From assembly GCF_905175385.1 (NCBI RefSeq), contig NZ_HG992749.1, positions 1,116,001-1,180,000 of the forward strand: 64,000 bases of DNA, written 5' to 3'. How positions within the stretch are numbered: the stretch's first letter is position 1; every line of letters starts with the position of its first letter. The stretch is from Vibrio sp. B1FLJ16. GTDB lineage: Bacteria; Pseudomonadota; Gammaproteobacteria; Enterobacterales; Vibrionaceae. Below are positions 28,208-37,274 of the stretch, one piece after another. Under the pieces are notes generated by a model. That model was not told the DNA's origin and did no database searches. It saw only the letters and a list, made by a program, of their open reading frames with translations. A program made the position numbers and the translations under genes.

Positions 28208-31200
28208 TTAGCCAAACCGGCTACTGCGTTTTCGCAGATCCAGTGTATTTGGATACTCGTGACATACTTCCTCTGTTGGTGGTGCCATCGGGCGCGGTGC
28301 CGTTTTGTTCGGGTAAAAGCTGCGCAGAGCATTGAACTCAGGCGGCGGGGTAAATGGTCCTTGAGTAAAGCCGTGATCCCAGAAACGGTTTACCCTTCGA
28401 GCCTCGGCCTCGTTGCCGTTAACCGGTAATGTCTCATAGCTTCTGCCTCCGGGGTGACTTACATGGTAAGTGCAGCCGCCTATAGAGATGCCGTTCCAGC
28501 TGTCTATCAAATCGAATACCAAAGGTGAATCGATTCCCAACGTAGGGTGCAGCGCAGATGGCGGAGCCCAGGCTCTGTAACGTACTGCCGCAAGGTATTC
28601 TCCCTGCCTGCCTGTTGCTTTCAATGGTACACGGCGACCATTACACGTAAGAACATAGCGGCTGTCTGTCATCCCGCTCAGGCGTACTTGCAGACGCTCA
28701 ACCGATGAGTCAACAAAGCGGCTGGTGCCTGACTGAGTGATTTCCTCGCCAAGTACATGCCATGGCTCGATAGCCCAGCGCAGCTCTATTTCAATGTCGT
28801 CTATCTGCTGCCTACCGTAATGAGGAAAACGGAACTCCTCAAAGGGTGCTAGCCACTCCAGCTTAAACGGGAAGCCGTGACGCTGAAGATCGTCTACGAC
28901 GTATTTGATATCCTGCCAGACGTGGTAAGGCATCATAAACTTATCATGCAGGGCGGTGCCCCAACGTATCAGCGGTTTGTGGTAAGGATCTTTCCAGAAG
29001 CGTGCGACCAAACAACGAAGCAAAAGCGTCTGTACCAGCGCCATTCTGGCGTGTGGCGGCATCTCAAAACCACGGAATTCGAGCAGCCCTTGTCTGCCAC
29101 TGCTGGTACCTGCCGCATACAATTTATCGATACAGAACTCGGAGCGGTGAGTGTTGCCTGTTACGTCCACCAACAGGTTTCTCATTAGCCGGTCTGCCAG
29201 CCACGGCTGATCTACCAGACCGTCAGGGAAGTTCTGGAAGGCGATTTCCATCTCGTAAAGCGCTTCTTCACGGCCTTCATCCGGACGGGGAGCCTGACTT
29301 GTCGGGCCGATAAACATACCGGAGAAGAGGTAAGAAAGGCCTGGATGGTGTTGCCAGTAGTTAACCAGGCTGCGCAACAAATCCGGCTTTCTCAATAGAG
29401 GGCTGTCTTCTGGTGTCGGGCCGCCGAGAGTAATGTGGTTGCCGCCGCCCGTACCCGTGTGGCGGCCATCGAGCATAAATTTCTCAGTACCTAAGCGGCA
29501 GTGATGAGCCTGTTCGTAGAGAATTTCAGTGTTCTCCACCAGCTCCTGCCAGTTTTTTGCGGGGTGAATATTAACCTCAATCACGCCCGGATCCGGGGTG
29601 ATAAGGAACTTCTGCAAGCGGTAGTCTTTTGGTGGCTCGTAACCTTCAATAACAATCGGGATAGAAAGCGCACTGGCTGTAGATTCTATTTGGTAGATAA
29701 GCTCGACATAGTGCTCCAGATGAGTAACTGGCGGCAAAAATAGGTGCAGTCGACCGTCTCTTGGTTCGACACAGATTGAGGTACGGACGACCTCTACCGT
29801 CTTTTTGCTTTGCTCACCTTTTTCCTGTGACCTTACCTGTAAATTGGCCGCTCGCTGGCGTTGGGTCTTACTATCACCCGATGAGTAGACCGGCAGGTCC
29901 TCTCTGGATTCAAACGGATCGCGTTCAGGCGGGATCTCTTCTTCACTGAGCTGAGGAAGAGAATCCAGCGGCAGGCGGTACCCCATCGGACTGTCTCCGG
30001 GAATCAGTGTGATAACGTCACTTCGCATCGGCCACAGTGAGCTTCGCCAGCCTTGCCCGTCAAAGGAAACCGGAAGCACATACCCGCTGATGCTTTCCAG
30101 CCCGCGTCCAAGTACTTTTGCCAGACGGCGTCTTTCCAAGTCATCATTAAGTTTAGCCTTTTTCGGGTTGGCTGACTCGGGGAGAGAGCGCTCTAACCAG
30201 AGATAGTAAAGTGAGTCCTCATAGGCTGGCTGAAGATATTGTGTATGGATCCCCAGCCGTTTACAAAGCAATGTGCCGAAACGCTCAGCATCTTCAATCG
30301 TATGCTGGTAATCTTTGTCCACCCGAGCGAGCAGAGACGGATCATGCCACAGTGCCTCGCCATCGGTGCGCCAGAAACAGCCAAGCGCCCAACGTGGTAA
30401 CTCTTCACCCGGGTACCACTTACCCTGACCGTAGTGGAGCAGGGCTTGAGTGTTAAACTTGTCTTTCAGACGGATGAGCAGATCTTTAGCCAGCTTCAGC
30501 TTATCCGTGCCTAACGCTTTGGTGTTCCACTGCTCTGAGTCCATATCATCAATGGAGACAAATGTCGGTTCCCCACCCATGGTAAGGCGTACATCCATCT
30601 CATCAAGTTTTTCGTCCACAGCATAACCAAGCGCTTTGATGTTTTCCCACTCGTCATCCGTGTAAGGCTTGGTCACCCGAGGGTCTTCATGGATTCGAAT
30701 CACCGTATTGCTGTATTCAAACTCACATTCGCACTCGTCGGTCGCACCGGTAATCGGCGCGGCAGATACAGGGTCTGCGGTGCAGGCTAGTGGAATGTGT
30801 CCCTCTCCGGCAAACAAGCCGCTGGTTGGATCAAGACCGACCCAGCCAGCTCCGGGCAGATACACTTCGCACCAGGCGTGTAGGTCGGTAAAGTCTTCTT
30901 CCGGTCCGGATGGGCCGTCTAAAGATTTGATATCAGAGGTCAGCTGAACCAGGTAACCGGAAGCAAAGCGTGCTGCCAGCCCAAGGCTGCGCAGAATTTG
31001 AATCAATAACCAGGCGGTATCACGGCAGGAACCTTTCTTCAGTTTTAACGTTTCCTGACAAGTCTGCACGCCGGGTTCCAAACGAATACCGTATTCTATC
31101 TCTCCTGCCAGCTTACTGTTGAGTTCCACCAGAAAATCGACGATTCGCTTTTCACTCCTGTCGACATCTGCCAGCCACTGGTCTAACTCTTTACTCGTTT

Positions 31201-31564
31201 CGGTCACCGGGAGGTAAGGAGCGAGTTCTTCCTGTAAAAGATTCGAGTATTTGAACGGGTAGTTCTCAGCGTACTCTTCAATAAAGAAGTCGAATGGATT
31301 AATCACCGTCATATCCGCGATGACTTCCACTTCGAACTTCAGCTCACGCATCTTTTCCGGGAATACCAGTCTGGCCTGATAGTTACCAAACGGGTCTTGC
31401 TGCCAGTTAATAAAGTGCTCTTCCGGCTCTACTTTGAGTGAATAACCATGAATATGGGTGCGTGAGTGAGGGGCTGGTCTCAGTCTCAGTAAGTGAGGTG
31501 ATACCTTTACGTCGCGGTCGAACTTATACGAGGTCTTGTGCTGAATAGCTACACGTATAGTCAT
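28208..31564 (-). CDS. Transglutaminase-DUF2126 fusion protein (module 1)
   Basis: An 1118-aa COG4196-type protein. The N-terminal transglutaminase domain has the triad C180 (KKGSCRDTAW), H229 (DLHAWCEVYLP) and D245 (WVGLDPTSG). The C-terminal ~800 residues are DUF2126, with GGEPTFVSIDD, GTGGGNHITLGG and FRGFEMPPHARMA motifs. I recall that DUF2126 has been proposed as a glutamine-synthetase-like amidoligase domain; the GGGNHI segment would fit a ligand loop of that fold. It overlaps the alpha-E gene by ATGA. The substrate is unknown. It is followed directly by repeat copy A. Confidence 0.88.
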   Translation of the reverse strand: MTIRVAIQHKTSYKFDRDVKVSPHLLRLRPAPHSRTHIHGYSLKVEPEEHFINWQQDPFGNYQARLVFPEKMRELKFEVEVIADMTVINPFDFFIEEYAENYPFKYSNLLQEELAPYLPVTETSKELDQWLADVDRSEKRIVDFLVELNSKLAGEIEYGIRLEPGVQTCQETLKLKKGSCRDTAWLLIQILRSLGLAARFASGYLVQLTSDIKSLDGPSGPEEDFTDLHAWCEVYLPGAGWVGLDPTSGLFAGEGHIPLACTADPVSAAPITGATDECECEFEYSNTVIRIHEDPRVTKPYTDDEWENIKALGYAVDEKLDEMDVRLTMGGEPTFVSIDDMDSEQWNTKALGTDKLKLAKDLLIRLKDKFNTQALLHYGQGKWYPGEELPRWALGCFWRTDGEALWHDPSLLARVDKDYQHTIEDAERFGTLLCKRLGIHTQYLQPAYEDSLYYLWLERSLPESANPKKAKLNDDLERRRLAKVLGRGLESISGYVLPVSFDGQGWRSSLWPMRSDVITLIPGDSPMGYRLPLDSLPQLSEEEIPPERDPFESREDLPVYSSGDSKTQRQRAANLQVRSQEKGEQSKKTVEVVRTSICVEPRDGRLHLFLPPVTHLEHYVELIYQIESTASALSIPIVIEGYEPPKDYRLQKFLITPDPGVIEVNIHPAKNWQELVENTEILYEQAHHCRLGTEKFMLDGRHTGTGGGNHITLGGPTPEDSPLLRKPDLLRSLVNYWQHHPGLSYLFSGMFIGPTSQAPRPDEGREEALYEMEIAFQNFPDGLVDQPWLADRLMRNLLVDVTGNTHRSEFCIDKLYAAGTSSGRQGLLEFRGFEMPPHARMALVQTLLLRCLVARFWKDPYHKPLIRWGTALHDKFMMPYHVWQDIKYVVDDLQRHGFPFKLEWLAPFEEFRFPHYGRQQIDDIEIELRWAIEPWHVLGEEITQSGTSRFVDSSVERLQVRLSGMTDSRYVLTCNGRRVPLKATGRQGEYLAAVRYRAWAPPSALHPTLGIDSPLVFDLIDSWNGISIGGCTYHVSHPGGRSYETLPVNGNEAEARRVNRFWDHGFTQGPFTPPPEFNALRSFYPNKTAPRPMAPPTEEVCHEYPNTLDLRKRSSRFG

Positions 31565-32505
31565 GCTACCTCTCCATGGTCAAAGTTGAACCAGGTTTCA
31601 CAAATTTCAGCCTGAAGGCTTATTAACGCCAGCTGTATATCGTTCAGGTAATCACTGAACTCCTGACAAATACTCTCGTTTTGTTCGATGTTATAAGTGG
31701 TTGCAAGTAACTGCTCGATATGCAGGATAATTTCTTCGTGTCGGGGCAGGTACGTTGCTGCACTTTTGATCTGCTTGAGGCAAAACGCTTGTGAACGAGG
31801 GAAATCTTCATCGGTGAGCAAGAAGGTCGTAGTATTCACACCATCGATACCACAGCGCATGGTGCGAAGGTAGTTCTGATAAGCACTTTGTGATTTGAGT
31901 ACTTTCGGCCAGATTATCTGTTCCAGCAACACCTCTTCTTCCGGGAGGGCCTTTATCTTTAGGCTAACGGCTGAGTCCAGAATACGCGTATTCATATCCG
32001 CACGTTCCAGATAACGCCCCATAATAATGAAGCTCCAGGCCGCATCTCGGCTCATCGCATTGCTAAGCAGTCCGATAATCTTTCGGCAGCCTTCGAGTAC
32101 GTTATTGAGGTAGTCATACCGTTCACCGCGGCTGATTCCTTTTTGCAGATTCTTACGGGCGTAGATGTCCAGCTCATTAATCAGCTCCCACATCTCCTCG
32201 GGAACGACGTCTCGGGTTGTGCGGATGTTCTCGCGCACCATCTTAAGAGAAGACAACATCGAGCCTGGATTATCCTCACTGGCAAGCAGAAAGCGCACCA
32301 CGTTTCTTTCGTTCTTCTCTTTGTACTTCTTAGTAAATTCCGGCACATTGCCGCTTATCTCTATCAGGTTGTACCACGAGATGCGGACATCTTTTGGCAA
32401 ATCAAACAACAGCTCATCGTAAACACTGATCAGACGGACGATATTTTCAACGCGTTCCAGGTAACGAGCACTCCAGAACAGTCGTTCAGCAACTCTTGAT
32501 AACAT
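31561..32505 (-). CDS. Alpha-E domain protein (DUF403, module 1)
   Basis: A 314-aa, wholly helical COG2307 protein. The family start MLSRVAERLFWSARYLERVEN is present, and WSFIIMGRYLERADMNTRI is the second hallmark. Alpha-E proteins always accompany circularly permuted ATP-grasp enzymes and are thought to be their partner subunit; function is unproven. The ATG used overlaps the upstream stop as TGATG; a GTG one codon earlier is possible. Confidence 0.88.
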   Translation of the reverse strand: MLSRVAERLFWSARYLERVENIVRLISVYDELLFDLPKDVRISWYNLIEISGNVPEFTKKYKEKNERNVVRFLLASEDNPGSMLSSLKMVRENIRTTRDVVPEEMWELINELDIYARKNLQKGISRGERYDYLNNVLEGCRKIIGLLSNAMSRDAAWSFIIMGRYLERADMNTRILDSAVSLKIKALPEEEVLLEQIIWPKVLKSQSAYQNYLRTMRCGIDGVNTTTFLLTDEDFPRSQAFCLKQIKSAATYLPRHEEIILHIEQLLATTYNIEQNESICQEFSDYLNDIQLALISLQAEICETWFNFDHGEVA

Positions 32506-33962
32506 CACTTAGCTCCTTCTGTTTTTACGATCCAGGTATCTTTACTGCCGCCACCCTGAGAGGAGTTAACCACCAGAGAGCCTTTTTTCATTGCAACTCG
32601 GGTAAGGCCGCCAGCGGTTACATAAGTTTTCTTGCTCTGCAGGATAAACGGTCGCAGATCCAAGTGTCTTGGCTCCAGTTTTCCTTTTTCTATCAGTGTT
32701 GGTGCTGTAGAGAGTTTAAGTGTTGGCTGGGCGATATAGTTGCGAGGATTTTTCTTAATAAGATCGGCGAAAACTGCCTGCTCTTTCTTGGTGGAGTGAG
32801 GGCCGACCAACATGCCGTAACCGCCGGATTCGTTAGCCGGTTTTACCACGAGCTTGTCTAAGTTTTTCAGCACGTATTCACGGTCGTCTTCATCTTCACA
32901 CAGGAAGGTTTCTACATTTGGCAGGATAGGCTCTTCATCGAGATAGTATTTAATAAGCTGCGGTACATAGGCATAAACGACTTTATCATCTGCGACACCA
33001 GCTCCCGGCGCATTAGCCAGAGCAACGTTACCCTTTTTCCAGGCTCGCATCAGTCCGGGTACGCCAAGCATGGAGTCGGGTGAGAATACTTCGGGGTCAA
33101 GGAACATGTCGTCGATACGACGGTATATAACATCGACTCTTTCCGGACCGTAAATGGTTTTCATGTAGACGCAGTCATCTTTACCGACGTAAAGATCACC
33201 GCCTTCGACTAACTCAGCCCCCATCTGCTGAGCGAGGAATGCGTGCTCAAAATAGGCTGAGTTATAGATACCCGGTGTGAGAACAACGATCTCCGGTCGT
33301 GGAACGTCTCGTGGGGAGAGCGCTTGCAGCGTATCGAGCAACTGAGAAGGGTAGGAGTCTACTTTTCTGATATTGTCGTTTTCAAACAGCTCCGGTAGTA
33401 CCCTTTTGGTCACGGCTCGGTTTTCTAGCATGTAAGACACGCCGGACGGAACGCGGAGGTTATCTTCTAGGACATAGAACTGACCGTCATCAGCTCGCAC
33501 CAAATCGGTGCCACAAATATGCGCCCACACACCAAAAGGGGGCGATACACCGACACATTCGGGACGGAAATTTTTTGATTCTTTAATGATATGGGCGGGA
33601 ATAATGCCGTCTTTAATGCAGTTCTGATCGTGATAAAGATCGTCGATAAAACGGTTGAGTGCGGTAAGGCGTTGCTTCAATCCTTTTTCAGCAGCTTCCC
33701 AGTCTTTAGCGTCTATTGTTCTGGGAATAATGTCGAACGGCCATGCTCGGTCGATGTTGCCTTCTTCGGTATATACCGTAAAGCTGATGCCCATTTCCTG
33801 AATGGTAGCTTCCGCTGCCAGCTTACGTTTATCAAGCTCTTCAGGGGGCAAACTGTCGATATAGCTTAACAGTCTGCATGACGAGTCTCTGAATTTACCT
33901 TCGCTGTCTATCAGCTCGTCAAAGTACTCTCCACAGTCATAACCTTCGGTTAATTTGCTCAT
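32505..33962 (-). CDS. Circularly permuted type 2 ATP-grasp protein (DUF404/DUF407, module 1)
   Basis: A COG2308 ATP-grasp enzyme related to glutathionylspermidine-synthase-like ligases. Nucleotide-binding segments appear as YVLEDNLRVPSGVSYMLENR and LVVKPANESGGYGMLVG, and IYRRIDDMFLDPEVF is a further family motif. It is expected to activate a carboxylate with ATP and form an amide bond. I use the start MSKLTEGYD (485 aa); an upstream ATG at 34025 would add 21 residues of unusual composition with a weak ribosome-binding site. It is the first gene of the five-gene minus-strand cluster. Confidence 0.87.
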   Translation of the reverse strand: MSKLTEGYDCGEYFDELIDSEGKFRDSSCRLLSYIDSLPPEELDKRKLAAEATIQEMGISFTVYTEEGNIDRAWPFDIIPRTIDAKDWEAAEKGLKQRLTALNRFIDDLYHDQNCIKDGIIPAHIIKESKNFRPECVGVSPPFGVWAHICGTDLVRADDGQFYVLEDNLRVPSGVSYMLENRAVTKRVLPELFENDNIRKVDSYPSQLLDTLQALSPRDVPRPEIVVLTPGIYNSAYFEHAFLAQQMGAELVEGGDLYVGKDDCVYMKTIYGPERVDVIYRRIDDMFLDPEVFSPDSMLGVPGLMRAWKKGNVALANAPGAGVADDKVVYAYVPQLIKYYLDEEPILPNVETFLCEDEDDREYVLKNLDKLVVKPANESGGYGMLVGPHSTKKEQAVFADLIKKNPRNYIAQPTLKLSTAPTLIEKGKLEPRHLDLRPFILQSKKTYVTAGGLTRVAMKKGSLVVNSSQGGGSKDTWIVKTEGAK

Positions 33963-34025
33963 AGCGGGGATCCATCCTCTAGCTTTTGAAACACATTTCC
34001 CAGCCGGATTGAACCTTTTATCCAT

Positions 34026-34397
34026 GGCAGCAATTTCCGAAATTCAAAAAGAATAACCGGCAGGGCTTGAAGTTTCTGTTTTGATTAGTTTTATTTCATA
34101 GCTAATGCATCATTATGAGTATGCATCTGGTTCATTGCAATAATAATAAAGCAAATAACAGACCGGATATTTGAGAGTCATCTAACATTAATAATTTGGT
34201 GGTGAACTGAGTAATAAAAGGCAGGTTTTTTTGCTGTTGGCTGTTTACGTGTTTTGTGAGATGTCGCGCGCGATATTGTGCTTTCTTTCTTGAACAAGAA
34301 GCAACGTCACTGAGTCAATACTGACCCAAATAGTCGATTTTGAGTGAATGAGTTTTTTGAGTTAGTGTTCTCGCGTTATCAGCGTTAAGGGTTAGTT
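34026..34397. other. Intergenic region between divergent ATP-grasp and phosphatase genes
   Basis: This 372-nt stretch has no supported gene. It should hold the promoters of both flanking genes. An AAGGGTT ribosome-binding stretch precedes the phosphatase ATG. I see no recognisable operator. Confidence 0.5.
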
Positions 34398-35000
34398 ATG
34401 GCGAGAAGAATATTTGTACTAAGGCATGGTGAAACACGATTTAATTCAGAACGTAAGTTACAGGGGCACTGCAACTCGCCACTGACTGAAAAAGGAGTGA
34501 TGCAAGCTAAAAACTATGGCCTGGGACTGCGGGATTATTTGTCGGTAGGCGATATAGAGGTTCATTCGAGTTCTCTAGGGAGAGCAGTTCAAACCGCAAG
34601 GTTAGTGTGTGAGGAACTGGGGTATCCGACTCAACTTATCGTTGAAGATGACAGATTGAAAGAATTCAACTTAGGTGATTGGGAACAAAGAACGATACCC
34701 AGTCTGGTAACAGAGTATCCAGATTTACTCGAACAAAATGACTGGTATCTGCAAGCGCCGAATTCAGAGACTTCTGAATCAGTAAAACGACGCCTACAGA
34801 GTTGGCTAGTGGATACTTCTGCGAATAAAGATATCGTGGTAATCAGCCATGGGCTCACAGGGGTTGTTTTAAGAGGTCTTTTACTAGGTTTAGATTATGA
34901 AGGCGTGTGGCAGCAGGACTTACCACAGGATGCGTTTTTCATCATCGAGAACAATAAAGTACAGCGGGTTAACTGTGCAGAAAGCAGTTTAGCGGTATAG
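34398..35000 (+). CDS. Histidine phosphatase family protein
   Basis: A 200-aa member of the phosphoglycerate-mutase-like branch. The catalytic LRHGETRFN places the phospho-accepting H10 near the N-terminus, and the second histidine is in VVISHGLTGVV. Substrates in this family range from sugar phosphates to alpha-ribazole phosphate and cannot be told from sequence. It is a single gene divergent from the ATP-grasp cluster. Confidence 0.85.
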   Translation: MARRIFVLRHGETRFNSERKLQGHCNSPLTEKGVMQAKNYGLGLRDYLSVGDIEVHSSSLGRAVQTARLVCEELGYPTQLIVEDDRLKEFNLGDWEQRTIPSLVTEYPDLLEQNDWYLQAPNSETSESVKRRLQSWLVDTSANKDIVVISHGLTGVVLRGLLLGLDYEGVWQQDLPQDAFFIIENNKVQRVNCAESSLAV

Positions 35001-35092
35001 AAAACTGCTGTGGTTTTAATTAAGCTACTTTCCAGTTTAGTTGAAGGGCGTTAGCTTAATCTCTGATTAGTGCAACGCCCTGTCTAATCAAA

Positions 35093-35704
35093 TTATACAT
35101 ACTTCATTAAAGGTGTGATGACGTGCTCGTAGCCAATTGTCACTGATACATACACCAGTAACGCAGCCATCAGCAGATTAAATACCTTAAAGTAACTTGG
35201 ATTAGAAATGCGTTTGCCTAGTGCCAAACCTGCTAACGAATAGCTTGAAGGGGCTCCAAAGGCGAGTACTGCGAGCACAGACGACCAGAGTAAAATCGAA
35301 ATACCGGTAATACCAACGCTTGGAAACTGAATCGTTGAAATCGGCAGAGTGGCGACCAGGGCTTTCGGATTAAGTAACTGCATAAAAAGCCCGTCACGAA
35401 AACGCAGTGATTTTGAACTGGTGTCTTCTTGCTTCACAACCACGTGTGCGTTGGCAACTTTCCACGCGATGTACAAAATGTATAGGCATCCCGCCAGACT
35501 TATAAATGGCAAAATTTGAGGATTAATTACCTGTAATCCGACGTAACCTAAGAATACAAACAGTATGAACATGGCCATCGCCACACCAATGAAGAATCCA
35601 AGGTGTGAACGCGTTTTTCTGTTTAATCCACTGTGTAACCCTAACAAGTTTATAGGGCCGGGTGTGTACATTACACCTATCGCATAAGCGAAAATCTCTA
35701 ACAT
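35093..35704 (-). CDS. LysE/RhtB family amino-acid exporter
   Basis: A 203-aa inner-membrane protein with about six hydrophobic helices. The family motif near the start is GVMYTPGPINLLGLHSG, and LLNPKALVATLPI lies in the middle. The start MLEIFAYA is preceded by GGAG at good spacing; the longer frame has no such site. It is probably an efflux carrier for an amino acid or derivative. It is transcribed downstream of and together with the AraC regulator. Confidence 0.85.
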   Translation of the reverse strand: MLEIFAYAIGVMYTPGPINLLGLHSGLNRKTRSHLGFFIGVAMAMFILFVFLGYVGLQVINPQILPFISLAGCLYILYIAWKVANAHVVVKQEDTSSKSLRFRDGLFMQLLNPKALVATLPISTIQFPSVGITGISILLWSSVLAVLAFGAPSSYSLAGLALGKRISNPSYFKVFNLLMAALLVYVSVTIGYEHVITPLMKYV

Positions 35705-35738
35705 GACTGACTCCGAATTTACCTGTCGACTCGTCACA

Positions 35739-36599
35739 TCATCGAGTCCACTGAAGTTGAAACTGTTTTGGTGTCATGCCAAATACGCGCTTAAAGTTGC
35801 GGTTTAAGTGGCTCGCGTCAGTGAATCCAGACGCAAACGCAGCATTGGTAGCATTGCGCCCTGCAAGTAGCTCGCGGCGCGCGTAGTTAATGCGACAGTT
35901 CAAAACATATTGATGCGGAGTAATGCAGAAGTGCTCTCGAAAGGCGCGGATAAAGTGGAATTTAGACATGTTTGCTACGTTTGCAATATCATCAATTGAT
36001 ATATCGTCGGCAAGGTTTGCCAAAATGTAGTCTTTTGCGCGCAGCAACAGTCTGTCAGCTCGGGAACGGTGGCTTGGCCGCTCCAAACTGCCATGTAATC
36101 TTACCAGGGATTGAGCAAGCAAAAACAATCCTGCTTCGTGTTCAATCTTAGAATACTTGTTTTCCATAAGTTGCTGAGAGATACCGTAGACTTGATGACG
36201 AAGCATCGGGTCGTTAAACAAGGTGTTATTTAACCTGAGAGTCGTATTCTTACGGTGACCTAACGCCTGGAACATTGGATGCAAAGCCTCGGGATGGATA
36301 TAAAGCATCACATATTCAAGGTTCTGCTCGACGCCAGAATGACCGTCGTGGATATCTTCAGGGTTAAAAAGCATGACGTTTCCCGGTTTGCTTTTGTAGA
36401 AAGCATTCCGGCAAAAGAAGTCCTGCCGACCCTGGAGTGTTAATCCTATCGAATATTCCTCATGAGCATGCTTCACATAGGTAAAATCACTCATAGTCGC
36501 ACTCAGCATCGACACGCTGCTTTGTTTCGAGTTGTTTGTGTACCTGAAGTGATTTTCTGTGCCCACGCTGCGCCCTCTTGAAGCTGATCTCCTTAACAT
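35739..36599 (-). CDS. AraC-family transcriptional regulator
   Basis: About 286 aa. An N-terminal cupin sensing domain contains HAHEEYSIGLTLQGRQ, a marker of regulators next to LysE exporters. Two C-terminal helix-turn-helix units follow (IANVANMSKFHFIRAFREHF and NAAFASGFTDASHLNRNFKR). It is likely to control the adjacent exporter gene, about 35 nt downstream. The start is uncertain: the ATG used has AGGA close by, and a GTG at codon 12 has a better-spaced AGAGGG. Confidence 0.87.
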   Translation of the reverse strand: MLRRSASRGRSVGTENHFRYTNNSKQSSVSMLSATMSDFTYVKHAHEEYSIGLTLQGRQDFFCRNAFYKSKPGNVMLFNPEDIHDGHSGVEQNLEYVMLYIHPEALHPMFQALGHRKNTTLRLNNTLFNDPMLRHQVYGISQQLMENKYSKIEHEAGLFLLAQSLVRLHGSLERPSHRSRADRLLLRAKDYILANLADDISIDDIANVANMSKFHFIRAFREHFCITPHQYVLNCRINYARRELLAGRNATNAAFASGFTDASHLNRNFKRVFGMTPKQFQLQWTR

Positions 36600-36730
36600 T
36601 ATTCCTACGCCAATATATTCAAGCAATCAATAAAAAACTTGAACAAAATTGCTTAATTTATACCAAGCTAGTAGGGAGTTTAAAGGGGAGTAGGTGTACA
36701 GACTTTTAAGTACATCGGGATCTTGCCTAA

Positions 36731-36745
36731 GTTACATTGGGTTAC
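36731..36745. promoter_or_regulatory. Candidate CpxR-like direct repeat before the Scs-like operon
   Basis: GTTAC-ATTGG-GTTAC is a direct repeat with one helical turn spacing, imperfectly like the CpxR box (GTAAA-N5-GTAAA). Salmonella scsABCD is under Cpx control, which makes the resemblance worth noting. The site is about 80 nt upstream of the operon. Confidence 0.3.
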
Positions 36746-36823
36746 TTTTGTGCCTAGGGTTCGGCTTGAGCTTTACCGCGACTTGAGTATGATTTTGAGG
36801 GTTTCCGTATCAGTCTACTTATT

Positions 36824-37213
36824 ATGAACTTATTCGTATCTCGATATAACTCGTCACAAAAACAGGCGAAATGGCTAATGGCTTTGATTGGCTGGGTGCT
36901 TGCCGTGTGCCTGATACAAAATGCGGGTATTGTATCGTCATGTCCGATGAAAAGTGACTATGCCGGTTTTGCGGTAGTGGCTGACGAGAAGGGAAATGAT
37001 GTAAAAGCTAAACGCATCACTAAATGCGAGCTGTCTGAGAAACTGATTCAGTTTGCTAAGCATCACCTAGAGCTGTTTATTGCCATTTTGTTTGTCGGTA
37101 TTACATTCATAAAGATATCCCGACGTGGTGTTTTCACTCAGATAAAGCAATGGACTGAGCCGATCCCAGGCAAACATCGGGTCCACCTTACTTTTTGTGT
37201 GTTCCGAGAATGA
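36824..37213 (+). CDS. Small membrane protein, first gene of the Scs-like operon
   Basis: A 129-aa protein with hydrophobic segments at about residues 17-37 and 82-97. Between them lies a mostly periplasmic stretch with cysteines (SSCPMKSDY and TKCELSEK). Its position before an ScsB-like reductase suggests the place of ScsA, a membrane protein of copper tolerance, but the sequence itself is not diagnostic. Ribosome-binding signal is weak. Confidence 0.6.
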   Translation: MNLFVSRYNSSQKQAKWLMALIGWVLAVCLIQNAGIVSSCPMKSDYAGFAVVADEKGNDVKAKRITKCELSEKLIQFAKHHLELFIAILFVGITFIKISRRGVFTQIKQWTEPIPGKHRVHLTFCVFRE

Positions 37214-37274
37214 TAAGTGACTACTGATCCTATGGTCAGCAAACGATGACACTTGTTTTTAATCAGGAATCACT

